A stretch of DNA of 64,000 nt from Sipunculus nudus. Lineage: Eukaryota; Annelida; Sipuncula; Golfingiida; Sipunculidae. A program made the translations under genes and the position numbers. The DNA is taken from positions 15,172,488-15,236,487 of the forward strand of contig CM049320.1 of NCBI GenBank assembly GCA_026874595.1, read 5' to 3'. Position 1 is the first letter of the stretch. Each line of letters opens with the position of its first letter. This document shows positions 46,843 through 56,813 of this stretch, piece by piece. The notes below the pieces were generated by a model. It did not search any database. It had not been told where the DNA came from and was given only the letters and a program-made list of their open reading frames with translations.

Positions 46843-47764
46843 AAATTCTTGTGTAGACAGGGATAAAAGTCCACTATGTCAGAAACTAAGAAAGATAGTT
46901 CCTTTTTCTCGGTTGTTTTTTAAACCAATCTGCGACCTGTGCAGTGCTAGTCCACTGGTTAGTTTTTGTTTTTGCTTTTATTTCCGTGTCTAGCATTTTT
47001 TTTTTTTTTTTTTTTTTGCTTACTCTGTCTATTTCTGATTTCATTTGGTTTATCAATCTGGCTTTTGGTTTGTTTTTGAAGTTTTCTCTGGGGCTTTTTA
47101 GTGTTATGAAAGCGTGTTTTCTCTCTGTGCTGTCTATTCCTTCCCTGATGTTTAGTTTTCTCGTTTATCAAGTCGAATTCCTATTATTTCCTCGGTTACA
47201 GAACCGAATGGTTCAATTTTCTTTCCTCTGGACTAATAGCACTTTATTCGCCTGCAGTGTACTGACAGTGTTATTTAAGTCTGATTGATAATTACACCTA
47301 GGGCATCAACCAAAATTACTTATTTCCTTATTAAGGTTTTCCAGATGTATAATATCAGGTTCTGCGGCGATTTCTGTTTGAGTGCAGGATATCATTAAAG
47401 ATGACCCCCCATCCCCGGAGAACTTATAAAAAAATCGTACTCTTCATTCGGCGTACCTGGATCTGGTCCATAGATAGCAATCAAACATCCCGTGATGCAG
47501 CTGGTGGAGGTATCTCCAATTGTCCTCTATGATCAAGGGTATATCAAGGGGAGTTACATTGTATTCTACTCAGACAATGTTTACATTGGAAGATCTTCTG
47601 ACAGGCCCTAAGAGAGTGACACTTACATGACACAGGCAGAAAACTACAAGCAAGACGAGAGAGACTTGTAGACAACAGCCGGAGAGAGAGAGAAAGAGAG
47701 AGAGAGAGACAAACAGAAATAAAAAAAAAACGCAGACAGGAACGAAGAGACGGAGAGAGGGTGA

Positions 47765-47766
<2 letters not shown>

Positions 47767-47837
<71 letters not shown>
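47767..47837. repeat. (AT)n microsatellite in a purine-rich domain
   Basis: The longest AT array of the window, flanked by GA/GACA-rich sequence from about 47680 to 48015. Confidence 0.95.
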
Positions 47838-47840
<3 letters not shown>

Positions 47841-48239
47841 GGAGCGACAGACAGATATAGATAGCCAGGCAGTGAGAAAGAGATAGAGAATGAAGGGGAA
47901 AGAAGGACAAAAAAACAGCTAGACAGAAGGACAGAGAGGAAAAAAGAGGGAGAAAGAGCCAGACAGACAGACGGAGACATAGAGGGATATAGATAGACCG
48001 AGAGACGAAGATATGTATATATATATATATATAATTATATATAATTAGAAAACACCAAACGGCATATGTTAATACTTGTTTAACTGCTGTGAACAGCTTC
48101 CAGTTCTCAAAGTTTTCTGTGATGTTTTTAGAGGTTAAAACTATTTTGCTCTCATAGAGACTGTGATGAAATAATTGCAGAAAAACGGGTATATACTTTT
48201 TGGGGTTTTTCGGAAGTTGTCGATAGCTCAATGAATCAT

Positions 48240-48390
48240 GTCTCCGCAGCTGAACAAGCTGGGTCAGCACAGGCATCATCCTCTGACAAGTCTTGTTGCT
48301 GCAGCAGGTCATCACGTCATCCAGCGCCTCCGTCGGATAATCAGAAGGAGCGTGGGGACGTGAATCTTCAGCTGAGGAGAACGCTGACCC
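48240..48390 (-). pseudogene. Coding-like unit, copy 2 (partner inverted at 33998-34147)
   Basis: The minus frame (MLSHRDLSGSAFSSAED start at 48414) contains DYPTEALDDVMTCCSNKTC and QLRRHDSL, parallel to the unit at 34 kb on the other strand. The frame stays open to 47644 only because it runs through simple repeats. Product unknown. Confidence 0.35.
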
Positions 48391-48799
48391 TGACAGGTCG
48401 CGATGGGACAACATCTTTAAATGCTGGAAAATAACAATATAGTAGTAGTTTTTAATGAACTCATTTCATTTTAAAGCTTATACATAAGTAGTACCAAAGG
48501 AAACACGCATTTGCTGTTCATTCTAAAAGCTTGATACGAAGGTTTGGTTCCGCAACTCCAGCGACATCTGCTGGTGACGAGTGATACTTTGTTTTCGGGT
48601 CACTTATATACCAATATAGACCTTATCAGTATCTTTTCCTTAAAGGTAAGACGTCTGTCTTGGTATCTAACAATGTCTAACAAAACCTGCAGGAGTAGAC
48701 AATAGTTCACAATAGACCACTAGTACGATCAGTGCGCTTATTACTTTGTATCATTATGCAGTACAACCATGATACTTTTCCATAATGAAAACAAAGAAG

Positions 48800-49090
48800 T
48801 ATGGTTGTCAGGCACCGCCCACGTCAATTTTATCCCCCCGCATCAAACATTTAAATTTTTATTTTCATCTTTCAAGAAGATTAAATAATATAATTTTGAT
48901 AAGATTTCCTTAATTATGTAGTACTTTTACCTATTTTGCCAAAAAAAATAATGTTATTATCATGCTTTTCCCTGATCATATGACATTTTTTTTTTCGAAA
49001 CATACAAAATAGGTAGAAAAAAAATAATCGCCTGCCCCACTGATTTAAAAAAAAAAATGACTGAGAAACACACCTTTTTTTGGCCTTACC
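48800..49090 (-). repeat. Dispersed repeat of about 300 bp, copy 2 of 2 (partner 24095-24400)
   Basis: The reverse complement carries the same ordered blocks (GGGCGGTGCCTGACA, ATCTTCTTGAAAG, AGGGAAAAGCATGATA, ATTTTGTATG). No coding capacity. Confidence 0.7.
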
Positions 49091-49689
49091 AGTATCAATG
49101 AGATAGTGCTAAGTATAATGGTTAAATTCCCTGAAATTACTGCTCTTGATCAAATGAAATTCTTTTTGCTCCTTCAATACAGATGTACTTAAACCCCTAC
49201 TTGCCATATTATCGCTCAGCATCCATTTTTTTTGGTCAAACGAAATTTACAGCTAAAGGGATTTCGGTGAGATCTGATAAGGGTATTTTTAACAGGCTAG
49301 CCCGTCAACATAGTGGAAACATTTGTTATTTACCGGCCATGAGGGCAACATGTTCCTCGGCTCTTGCACTGTGACGCAAAAAGCCGGTTCCAGTTTACTT
49401 ACCGGGATATTATTTAAGCCGAGAACGTATATATCAATTCACTTGAGTACTATAGGTTCACACGTGATTAGATCCACGATGAAATCAACAGGCTTGCCTA
49501 GTCATAAAAATCAATGTTACATATATAGTCTTCATATATTTGATTGCAAACGTCCGTGGTCATATAATAAATCTGTTTCAACATTATTTTAGTGTTGGCC
49601 TGTGGCATAGACGAATATTTGACGAATATTTTTAAGCCAATTTGCATTTATTTAAATATGGCACTTTTTTAATACGGTGGATATATTTT
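49091..49689. other. Non-coding stretch, nothing recognised
   Basis: AT-rich with two overlapping unrecognised frames. Confidence 0.4.
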
Positions 49690-49858
49690 TATCTTTTTTT
49701 ATGGATGGTGGCGTTTGATAGTCTGTAATGCTGGGATAACCTGCGGACCTCGAAAAAAGCACCAACCATGGACGGACCACTACACACAACTCTCTCAGCA
49801 ACGCCGGGGATCGAACCCGGGTCGATAGTTCAGTCATCTAATGTATTGCCGGATGTGT
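49690..49858 (-). mobile_element. tRNA-derived SINE-like element
   Basis: On the minus strand a B box GGTTCGATCC (49818-49808) sits in ACCCGGGTTCGATCCCCGG, a good T-arm-like stem. An A-box-like CGGCAATACATTAGATGA lies about 40 bases upstream. The body continues AGAGAGTTGTGTGTAGTGG. The ends were not defined. Confidence 0.6.
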
Positions 49859-50076
49859 AATATTTATGTTGTAATTACATAATTAACTCATCTGCTCAGT
49901 GGTCTAATAACAGCATCTTATAACACTTTAACAGTTTCGTGTAGTAGCTTGATGTAATAAGATTACAGTATAGGTTGAATACCTGAATTATAGGTCTGAG
50001 TTCCTGAAGACCCTATCCGCCCTCCAAACTAAATATATTTGTACTTCCTGTAAGCGTGCGGCTAAATACATTGGCA

Positions 50077-50181
50077 TTAACGCTCCTATTTAACAAAGAA
50101 AACATGGAAAGCGATATGGGCCACAACATGATCCTTTAATTTTCAACCCAACATACAATTGGGCCAAATAATAAAGGCCCA
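50077..50181 (-). repeat. B2 terminal repeat (105 bp)
   Basis: Repeats 50519-50623 with one difference (CCACAACATG here, CCACAATATG there). It ends the element at TTAACGCTCC. A unique 146-bp stretch separates it from A2. Confidence 0.9.
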
Positions 50182-50327
50182 TCACATCGTTGCACGAGGT
50201 AACATAAATACAGGAAACAAGCAACACATAGCAAAACAACGCAAATAAGTACACCGAAATACGTTGAAGTAATCCGACCAGAAGAAAAACAGACACATAT
50301 CGAAATAAATGGACAGTGGGTGGGCGG

Positions 50328-50518
50328 GACACCGACAAAACACAACGTGCAACTGACTGGCTGGGGTGTGAACAGTGATTACTGAAGCGTGAGTTCCCCG
50401 GCCCCGTGTATAACTAAGCGGGTTTAAGGGGGACGGCTCCACCTGAATAGATACGGGTTGCCAGGTCTGCAAGATTCAACTTTAAGCGTTAACAATAATT
50501 AACTTCTTTAATTTACAT
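50328..50518 (-). repeat. A2 repeat (191 bp)
   Basis: By eye identical to A1 at 54434-54624. It is joined directly to B1 at 50518/50519, as in circular-intermediate models for this class. Confidence 0.93.
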
Positions 50519-50623
50519 TTAACGCTCCTATTTAACAAAGAAAACATGGAAAGCGATATGGGCCACAATATGATCCTTTAATTTTCAACCCAACATACAA
50601 TTGGGCCAAATAATAAAGGCCCA
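50519..50623 (-). repeat. B1 repeat (105 bp)
   Basis: Direct repeat of B2, located between the recombinase gene and A2. Confidence 0.9.
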
Positions 50624-50675
50624 CAGTTGGCCGCTTGAATGAGCGCCAACTTTATGGCCCAATTTAATTAAAGGG

Positions 50676-51710
50676 CTATTTGAAGAAATTCAAATAGCAA
50701 CCTCTGAACGGTGCCGAGCTTAACCTGCGTTGTAAAGCCATCCGTCTCGCAAAACCAGTTACAACACTGACAGGAGCTTGTATATATCGTTCATATGCAT
50801 TACTCGACCATCTGCCTAGCAGCTTGATCTCCCAATCCTGCATACCTGCCGCTGCTGCATCGGTGGCACCACCTCTACGGAAAGAGTGACCACTATATTG
50901 GTCAATTTGAAATCCGGCTAATGCTAATAGCAGCCGAACATGGTTAACAAAAAGAGACTTTGTAAGAATGCATGTATTCTCGAGTTTAAACAATGGTTCA
51001 TCCTTGTTCGCACCATATAGTGAACCTCGTTGATTCATGTACTGCCGCATAGAACACACGGCACAGATGCTTGTCTGAGAGCAGCCGATGTTGATTACGT
51101 AGCGACATCTAGCTTTGTCAGTTTTTGACCCCTTCAATTTTAGAGTCAGATAACACATGCCCTGCTCATTCTGAAGCAAATGTACATCGCCAACTGTTAA
51201 ATGGTTAGCCCTATCAAACGAGGACTGCGATGGGACACAAAATTCCGCCGCTCTCAGACATGCAAAATAAGCCAGTGTCATGGCTGTCCAAAACAAATAC
51301 GAATCATATGACACCCCTATCTTTTCTCTTAGCTGAAGCAGCATAGAATAAGTTATGGGGAGTTTCTGCTTTGGCGGCCCCGAATCATATTTAAGACCTG
51401 CCAATGCCCGCTTTAGGCGGAATTTGCCTACGAGCGGGTCGCCATATGCTTCTTCGATATGCAAAGATCTCACTGCTGAAAGATAAACTAATATGCTAGA
51501 ATGTTTGAGACTCCTACGGTGCAGGTATGTTACAAACATCAATAATATATCCTCATTAGCTGGTAACGGTTTAAAGTCATATTAATCACAAAACTTAATG
51601 TACTGTCTCTGTGCTGAAGTATATGTTTTTCTGCTGTTTACCCTGAGACCATTCTTGACAAGCTGACAGGCTTCTGCGTACAGAGCACCCGTGACATCTG
51701 AAATACACAT
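50676..51710 (-). pseudogene. Tyrosine recombinase of the Ngaro-type element (one in-frame stop)
   Basis: From the ATG at 51710 the frame reads MCISDVTGALYAEACQ and reaches a TAA at 51584-51582, then continues open to 50676. The open part (51542-50676, 288 residues) holds the catalytic set of tyrosine recombinases: Arg97 in CLRAAEF, Lys near GSKTDK, His219 and Arg222 in GHSFRRGG, Trp245 in LGRWSS, and the likely nucleophile Tyr253 in ERYIQ. The enzyme would insert the circular DNA copy. The single stop is the only visible defect. An acceptor-like GTGTATTTCAG precedes the codons, so expression by splicing is possible but unproven. There are 19 nt between the RT stop and this ATG. Confidence 0.88.
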
Positions 51711-51729
51711 TATACATTAAATTAAAACT

Positions 51730-53481
51730 TCAAATCAGCTGATGTACTGGTAAAGGTAATGGCTTAGTCATTTGTGTGTCAGCTGATGGATGAACCAGCC
51801 GAAAACGCCTCAGGTCACCTCTGGACAACGCATCCGCGACTTCATTCTTGGCACCTGGCACATGTATCGCCGAACACTCAAAACCGTATGTTGCACATGT
51901 AAAGAATAATGCACGCATTAGTTTCATTATTGCACAGTCTCGTGAGGATCCTTTCTGCAGTACGTGCACCACTGCTTGGTTGTCACAGTGAAACAGGACA
52001 CGTTTTGTTGTCAACAGCTTACCCCATGTTGCCGCAGCTTTTGCAATAGCAAAGAGTTCCCTGTATGCAATTGAATGTTTGGAGTGTTCATCAAGTCTGT
52101 CGAATTCCTCATACAACCATGCATTACAAAACACTGCACCATACCCGTAATCTGAGGCGTCCGTCCACAAGTGCAAGCAATCGTTACCTGTCCACTGTTC
52201 TTCATAGAACAAACTTTTCCTGTTCCATCCTGGTAGGTAGCTTAGCCACCACATGATGTCGCTTTTTGCAGCTTTGTTCAGTTTTACACGGTGATGCAGA
52301 AACCGTAACTTTCTTGACGCTTCTATTAAACGACGAGTGAATATTTTACCCGGTTTCACTACACGTGCTACAAATGTTAACTTGCCGATCAGAGACAAAA
52401 GATTCCTCTTTGTTAAGCTTCTAACATGCAACCATTTACGTAACTCTGTTATCGTGTCTTCTACACGTTCGGAAGACATTGACAACTCCATTCTATTGGA
52501 GTCTATTATTATCCCTAGATATTCGAGCCGTGTAGTTGGTTTTACTACCTTTTCTGGTTGCACAGCAAAACCGAGCTTGTAACAGCATTCTAGCATGGTC
52601 TCTAGATTTATATCACACAGAGGGGTTAACGGAGGGCCGCATGTGAAATAATCATCTAGGTAATGTTCAACCTCAGAGACTCCGTATTTTTTCATAATGA
52701 ATTCCAGCCCATCTGCATAATCATTAAACAGTTTCGGGGAACTTCTAAGACCAAATGGTAACACCAAATCCACATAATATTCACGCACTAAATTACCCGA
52801 AGAATCATGCTTTTCCCACGTAGATCCTAATAGTTCCCAGTCATCCGGGTGCACTACTATATGTTTGAAGGCATCCCTTAAGTCTAACTTCGCCATGAGG
52901 GTGCCTTGACCATAGCGCTTCACAACGGAAGTTATATCGTCGATTGTTATGTACCGAAGCGAATGTTCGTCAGAAGGAATAAAGTCATTTACGGACTGGC
53001 CCGGGGGCCATGATAGATCGTGGATGATCCGATATTTTCCTGTAGAGCGCTTTTTAGGGAATGCGCCCATCGGCGACGCGACAAAGTTTACAAAAGGAGG
53101 ACTATAAAATGGACCAGCTTTGCGACCTAAACGCACATCCTTGTCAATGGCTGTTTGTACGGCGGCGTTATATTTATTAGCTGACGGCCAATTATGGCTG
53201 TGTCTTGGAGTTCGATGACCTTTGTAACCAATACGAACACCGGTATTGATACCCTGGACGAGTTTATTTGCTAAGGATCTATCCGGATGACTGGACAGCC
53301 CTACCTGCCATTCTTTAGCATTCAAGGGTGACACTGTTCTAATTACAGTGTTGGCATTTGTATAACGGCTCATGACCTCTGCACTGTCTACAGACGTGGG
53401 CTCGTTTACATGACTGGACGCGACATCGACCGGACTGGTAGTTATTACATCCCTCACGCTGCTCGTGGTACCAGCGGTCAA
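51730..53481 (-). CDS. Reverse transcriptase-RNase H of the Ngaro-type element
   Basis: 583 codons without interruption. The reverse transcriptase part spans roughly residues 100-340: Asp200 in AKLDLRDAF, LPFGLRSSPKLFN, and the active-site YLDD at 274-277. RNase H spans roughly 435-555 with Asp441 (WTDAS), Glu475 (YRELF), Asp500 (HCDNQ) and Asp550 (NEVADALSRG), so all expected acids are present. The N-terminal 50 residues are Ser/Thr-rich and overlap gag by 143 nt in another frame, so start or frameshift use is uncertain. No methyltransferase or hydrolase domain follows. It would copy the element RNA in the cytoplasm or at the nucleus. Confidence 0.93.
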   Translation of the reverse strand: MTAGTTSSVRDVITTSPVDVASSHVNEPTSVDSAEVMSRYTNANTVIRTVSPLNAKEWQVGLSSHPDRSLANKLVQGINTGVRIGYKGHRTPRHSHNWPSANKYNAAVQTAIDKDVRLGRKAGPFYSPPFVNFVASPMGAFPKKRSTGKYRIIHDLSWPPGQSVNDFIPSDEHSLRYITIDDITSVVKRYGQGTLMAKLDLRDAFKHIVVHPDDWELLGSTWEKHDSSGNLVREYYVDLVLPFGLRSSPKLFNDYADGLEFIMKKYGVSEVEHYLDDYFTCGPPLTPLCDINLETMLECCYKLGFAVQPEKVVKPTTRLEYLGIIIDSNRMELSMSSERVEDTITELRKWLHVRSLTKRNLLSLIGKLTFVARVVKPGKIFTRRLIEASRKLRFLHHRVKLNKAAKSDIMWWLSYLPGWNRKSLFYEEQWTGNDCLHLWTDASDYGYGAVFCNAWLYEEFDRLDEHSKHSIAYRELFAIAKAAATWGKLLTTKRVLFHCDNQAVVHVLQKGSSRDCAIMKLMRALFFTCATYGFECSAIHVPGAKNEVADALSRGDLRRFRLVHPSADTQMTKPLPLPVHQLI

Positions 53482-54397
53482 ATCTATAAGATTGGTGGAA
53501 CTTTGTTTGGATTTGGTTTTCAGTCTCCTCCATCTTGGCTTGTTGCGAGCGAAAGGGGCATTTTTGGACTACGTGATCAAACGATTTACATCTGAAACAC
53601 TGAGACGTATTACGTTTCACCGCTGTTGCATCCAAAATTGTGACGTACATGTTAGAATCAATTTCATCAAAAGCGAATGGATGGAGGCTACCAGCAATCT
53701 GACTGCGGAAACGGACATCGTAAGCCATAACGGCAGACCACAAATATTTTCTGTCACATTCATGAATGAAGGTTCTGTATTTTGCGAAACTATTATATTT
53801 ATCTGGATACTTCTGCAGTACTACCATCTCGTATCGAGACCACGCTTGGAGCCATATGGAAAAATTATCTAATGTTCTACGTGACTTCTTTTGTCGAAAT
53901 TCTAAATTATCACTGACAAACACAGCCTCGGCTTCTCTGTTAACTGGTTCTGAAGCAATATATAGAAAGTCAGGCAAATGAACAAACTCACCATTCTGTG
54001 CAGCCTGGACATTCTTTTCAGGGATGACCGCCCCGAGCACGTGAACGTTTCCGCGCGAAACTGGTGTTACAGCTGGCTTGCGTGGAGGTTGTCCTTCTGA
54101 ATTCGTGTGTTGCACAGAAATTTCGTTTTCTGAGTTTTGTACTCCCAGAACACATTTAGCTAAATTGTCATGTGAAGCTTTCAAGCTTTCTATACCAAAA
54201 TTCAACTGTTGCATCAAAGAAACTAAAGCTTCCAGAATTTGGTTCGTTGACGGCTCTGTTTCTTTTATATCTTGTCCCATATCGTCCGGGTTTTTTTCGA
54301 TTTCGAACTGCCGAGGACATTCCTTGCCTGTAGGGCCGTCGTGACCTTTGCAAGGAAATTTACAGGTTGTGCAAGTCCTTACTTTATCCGAACTCAT
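53339..54397 (-). CDS. Gag-like protein of the Ngaro-type element
   Basis: 352 residues from the ATG at 54397. The N-terminus has a Cys-rich start (CTTCKFPCKGHDGPTGKEC, residues 9-27) typical of this retroelement order. Then come a predicted helical stretch (about 51-85) and a central capsid-like domain (about 160-250, WLQAWSRYE). A CX2CX4HX4C zinc knuckle covers 267-280, and a second Cys/His cluster lies at 317-351, of which the first part is CCCH-like. It probably binds the element RNA and forms particles. It ends inside the RT frame. Confidence 0.88.
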   Translation of the reverse strand: MSSDKVRTCTTCKFPCKGHDGPTGKECPRQFEIEKNPDDMGQDIKETEPSTNQILEALVSLMQQLNFGIESLKASHDNLAKCVLGVQNSENEISVQHTNSEGQPPRKPAVTPVSRGNVHVLGAVIPEKNVQAAQNGEFVHLPDFLYIASEPVNREAEAVFVSDNLEFRQKKSRRTLDNFSIWLQAWSRYEMVVLQKYPDKYNSFAKYRTFIHECDRKYLWSAVMAYDVRFRSQIAGSLHPFAFDEIDSNMYVTILDATAVKRNTSQCFRCKSFDHVVQKCPFRSQQAKMEETENQIQTKFHQSYRFDRWYHEQREGCNNYQSGRCRVQSCKRAHVCRQCRGHEPLYKCQHCN

Positions 54398-54433
54398 GGT
54401 GCGATGACTTAACTAACGATTACATGTACGTGC

Positions 54434-54624
54434 GACACCGACAAAACACAACGTGCAACTGACTGGCTGGGGTGTGAACAGTGATTACTGAAGCGTGAGT
54501 TCCCCGGCCCCGTGTATAACTAAGCGGGTTTAAGGGGGACGGCTCCACCTGAATAGATACGGGTTGCCAGGTCTGCAAGATTCAACTTTAAGCGTTAACA
54601 ATAATTAACTTCTTTAATTTACAT
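54434..54624 (-). repeat. A1 terminal repeat (191 bp)
   Basis: 5' end of the element on the minus strand, starting ATGTAAATTAAAGAAG and lying 37 bp upstream of the gag start. It must contain or adjoin the promoter. No clear TATA box beyond AT-rich text was seen. Confidence 0.9.
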
Positions 54625-55389
54625 ATAAAACATTCATATATAACAATAATGCAATCACTATTTAAACTGAATTATAATATTTGTATTGCTAACAACCAAA
54701 CATGGTCAGAAATACTCAAGACATGCCAAGAGAGTCGAGGAACTTTTTTAATCGTCTTGTTGTTCTCTCTATTGCCGTGGTTGCATATTTTCTCCCTCCC
54801 AGACACCATTTCTGGCCATGTCCCTTAGCCTATATAAAACCTCTAGAGAAAGGATCAAAACCGTATATCAACTCCAACCTAGTCCGTTTTTTTAATATAC
54901 AACGATTAATTATGAAATATACCACAAACATTTGTTGTCTGTCAGATTTTCAAATGCAAGTAGAAGAGGTGTCACGTGATGTGTTACGTATACATCACCA
55001 ATTTGTATATTGGGAACAAATGGCATGTAATCTGCACGGTTCCATAATGCCCTTTAGCTTTCAACACTTTACATCATTGTATTATGGCCAAAATAAGAAT
55101 ACATTGTTAGATGTGAGGAGTGAATAATATCTCAATATACCCTAATAATCTTGCTCTGTTAATGAATATTTTACGACAAACCGCCTATGTCCTATTTACT
55201 GAAATACATTATGTCTTTCCACGTCCATGTTTTAAGATAGCGACAGCTTGTCACCCCAAACGTCGATTTTAGATGAATTGAAGAACGATGGGGTGACAGT
55301 ACAAGCTATTGGGTTCGCATCAATTCTAGTATGTGCAGATGTGCACGCCATTTCTGACACTACTTTTTTAATTTTCATCTACTTCTCGA
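54625..55389. other. Non-coding flank of the Ngaro-type element
   Basis: AT-rich. The plus frame 54702-55127 (141 codons) has no recognised motif, though it is longer than average for this DNA. Its composition is mixed and no splice context was seen. Confidence 0.35.
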
Positions 55390-55545
55390 ACTGTCATTTT
55401 CCTTAGTTAAGACAAAAAGTGACGTTATTCTGTTGGGGAAAATAATAATTATTACACCTACGGTTGACTTACGTGTATTCGTGCAGCAGTTGTTATTACC
55501 GAGGCTAGTTTTACTCGAAAACTCGTCTACACGGCTTCAGCGGGA
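55390..55545 (+). repeat. Dispersed repeat, copy 2 of 2 (partner 29625-29800)
   Basis: Same ordered blocks and strand as the copy at 29.6 kb, e.g. AGACAAAAAGTGACGTT and GCAGCAGTTGTTA. Confidence 0.7.
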
Positions 55546-55618
55546 AAATTATAACTTCCGGTAGGGGATTCCCAAACGGCTATATGTGTAAAACTCGGAA
55601 GTCCGAAGTCGGAAGCAA

Positions 55619-55655
55619 GATCATTGCTTTATTTTTTTTAAATAAAGCAATGATC
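55619..55655. repeat. Perfect 16-bp hairpin with T5 loop
   Basis: GATCATTGCTTTATTT (55619-55634) pairs exactly with AAATAAAGCAATGATC (55640-55655). It may be part of the end structure of the putative transposon. Confidence 0.85.
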
Positions 55656-56321
55656 GAAGCATAATTTAAAATGCTACTGCATCAATGGAAAGTACCATTT
55701 AATTTTTATTGATAGAATAAGGTCTATTCTATAATTATGTAAAAAATCAAAGTTATCCATCCGAAGTTATAGGCTATTTTTTCTCGGAAATGCTCGGTCA
55801 TAGTCCAAATATGTTAAACTCGGAAGCCATTAATGGCCAATGCACTGGTCATCATATCGTCAGCAAACGTGTCAAGCATTTTCAATTTCTTCAATATGAC
55901 ATATTTTTCATAAACTCAATCTGTTTTGTAACATTCATGATGCTGTTTTTTTATAATATATTATATTGATATTTTATTTCATTTTGTAAAACAAAATTAT
56001 ATTTACTCTTCAATATTTTACGCTGTTACTGTATTTTATGATGGTGGAAACATGAAAAAAATAAAGGTATTGATAATATTTTATTCACGTTACAAATGTG
56101 CCCCTATAAATATTACCCTGATGATATCATACAGACATAAACAGAAAATTTGACATAAACTCGACACGTACAGTAAATGTTTTTACAAGGTTGTTTTGAA
56201 TAAAATATTTTATTTTTCATGTACAAATTAAGAAACCTTTCCCTCTCTTATCTATAATGTTATACTTTTTATGCCAATTTATATTTTACATTTCATGGTC
56301 AGGTTGCACACATTGATTTAT

Positions 56322-56365
<44 letters not shown>
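56322..56365. repeat. (AT)n microsatellite, interrupted
   Basis: AT dinucleotides with one TGTA interruption. Confidence 0.9.
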
Positions 56366-56366
<1 letters not shown>

Positions 56367-56761
56367 AATCACAGTGTGATATTTTCCCCTATATGTTCCT
56401 GCTGTAATTGGGACTAGTTTCAATTCATGTTTTGAAATTTTGCCAAAATAGCAAAATATACATGATGCTATACAATAATTTGTTCGATAATGATTTCATA
56501 AGATGTATCCTGCAAATTTAAAAAGAAAACACAATATTTAACGATACCTTGACAGAAAGAAATACACAATGCATGTGTAAATAGATGTGATGCCGATTGT
56601 AACATTTTATGATAATGTGAAAACAATAGTTTCTGTTTTTGCAGAACGATTCAATATTTAATCGATATTTTTTACGCTGTTAGGTACAATATTCATCATA
56701 ATTAATGTTCTGAAAATTTTGCAAAACCGCAAGGCACACACCGCAAGGCACAAACAGTAAT

Positions 56762-56764
<3 letters not shown>

Positions 56765-56811
<47 letters not shown>
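56765..56811. repeat. (AT)n microsatellite
   Basis: Uninterrupted AT dinucleotides. Confidence 0.95.

Positions 56812-56813
<2 letters not shown>

Larger units (their letters stand above)
45480..47240 (-). mobile_element. Decayed Penelope-like retroelement (RT followed by GIY-YIG-type end)
   Basis: Read on the minus strand with several frame changes, the parts follow the usual order. Near 47130-46960 there is AFITLK, then FKNKPKARLIN. Next comes TNQW..A.WFKK. The frame 46842-46525 has FDVSMGAYGGVEVCDLVG and the catalytic GLYRDDGL. Near 46450 NYLDVPLN appears, then in 46346-45969 SNPPFSTNV, KFLKLIAKHF and HKIFNKNNLKVSY. Last, at about 45930-45500, are CPLRGNC, IVYKATVAY and KYETELSKHIWKLK, typical of the GIY-YIG end. 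Many frameshifts and stops make it non-functional. Boundaries are approximate and no terminal repeats were found. Confidence 0.75.
50077..54624 (-). mobile_element. Ngaro-type tyrosine-recombinase retroelement, nearly intact (4548 bp)
   Basis: On the minus strand the order is repeat A1, gag-like ORF, RT-RNase H ORF, tyrosine recombinase ORF, then B1-A2-B2. This split direct repeat layout, a tyrosine recombinase in place of integrase, and the lack of a methyltransferase after RNase H point to the Ngaro group of DIRS-order elements. The A repeats look identical and the B repeats differ at one site, so the insertion is young. Gag and RT-RNase H are open throughout. The recombinase has one in-frame stop. 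Confidence 0.92.

Noticed and set aside
47570-48414. 256- and 136-codon minus frames with long Tyr-Ile runs
   Set aside because: Most of their length is an (AT)n array and GA-rich DNA. Only the 5' part (48240-48390) has a conserved partner and is listed on its own.
50090-50472. Minus frames of 69-96 codons in the A2-B2 repeats
   Set aside because: They lie in terminal repeats, overlap each other and have no motif; part of the frame would be duplicated at A1 without its context.
52065-52582. Plus-strand frames over the Ngaro-type element (also 53410-54344)
   Set aside because: Antisense shadows of RT-RNase H and gag.
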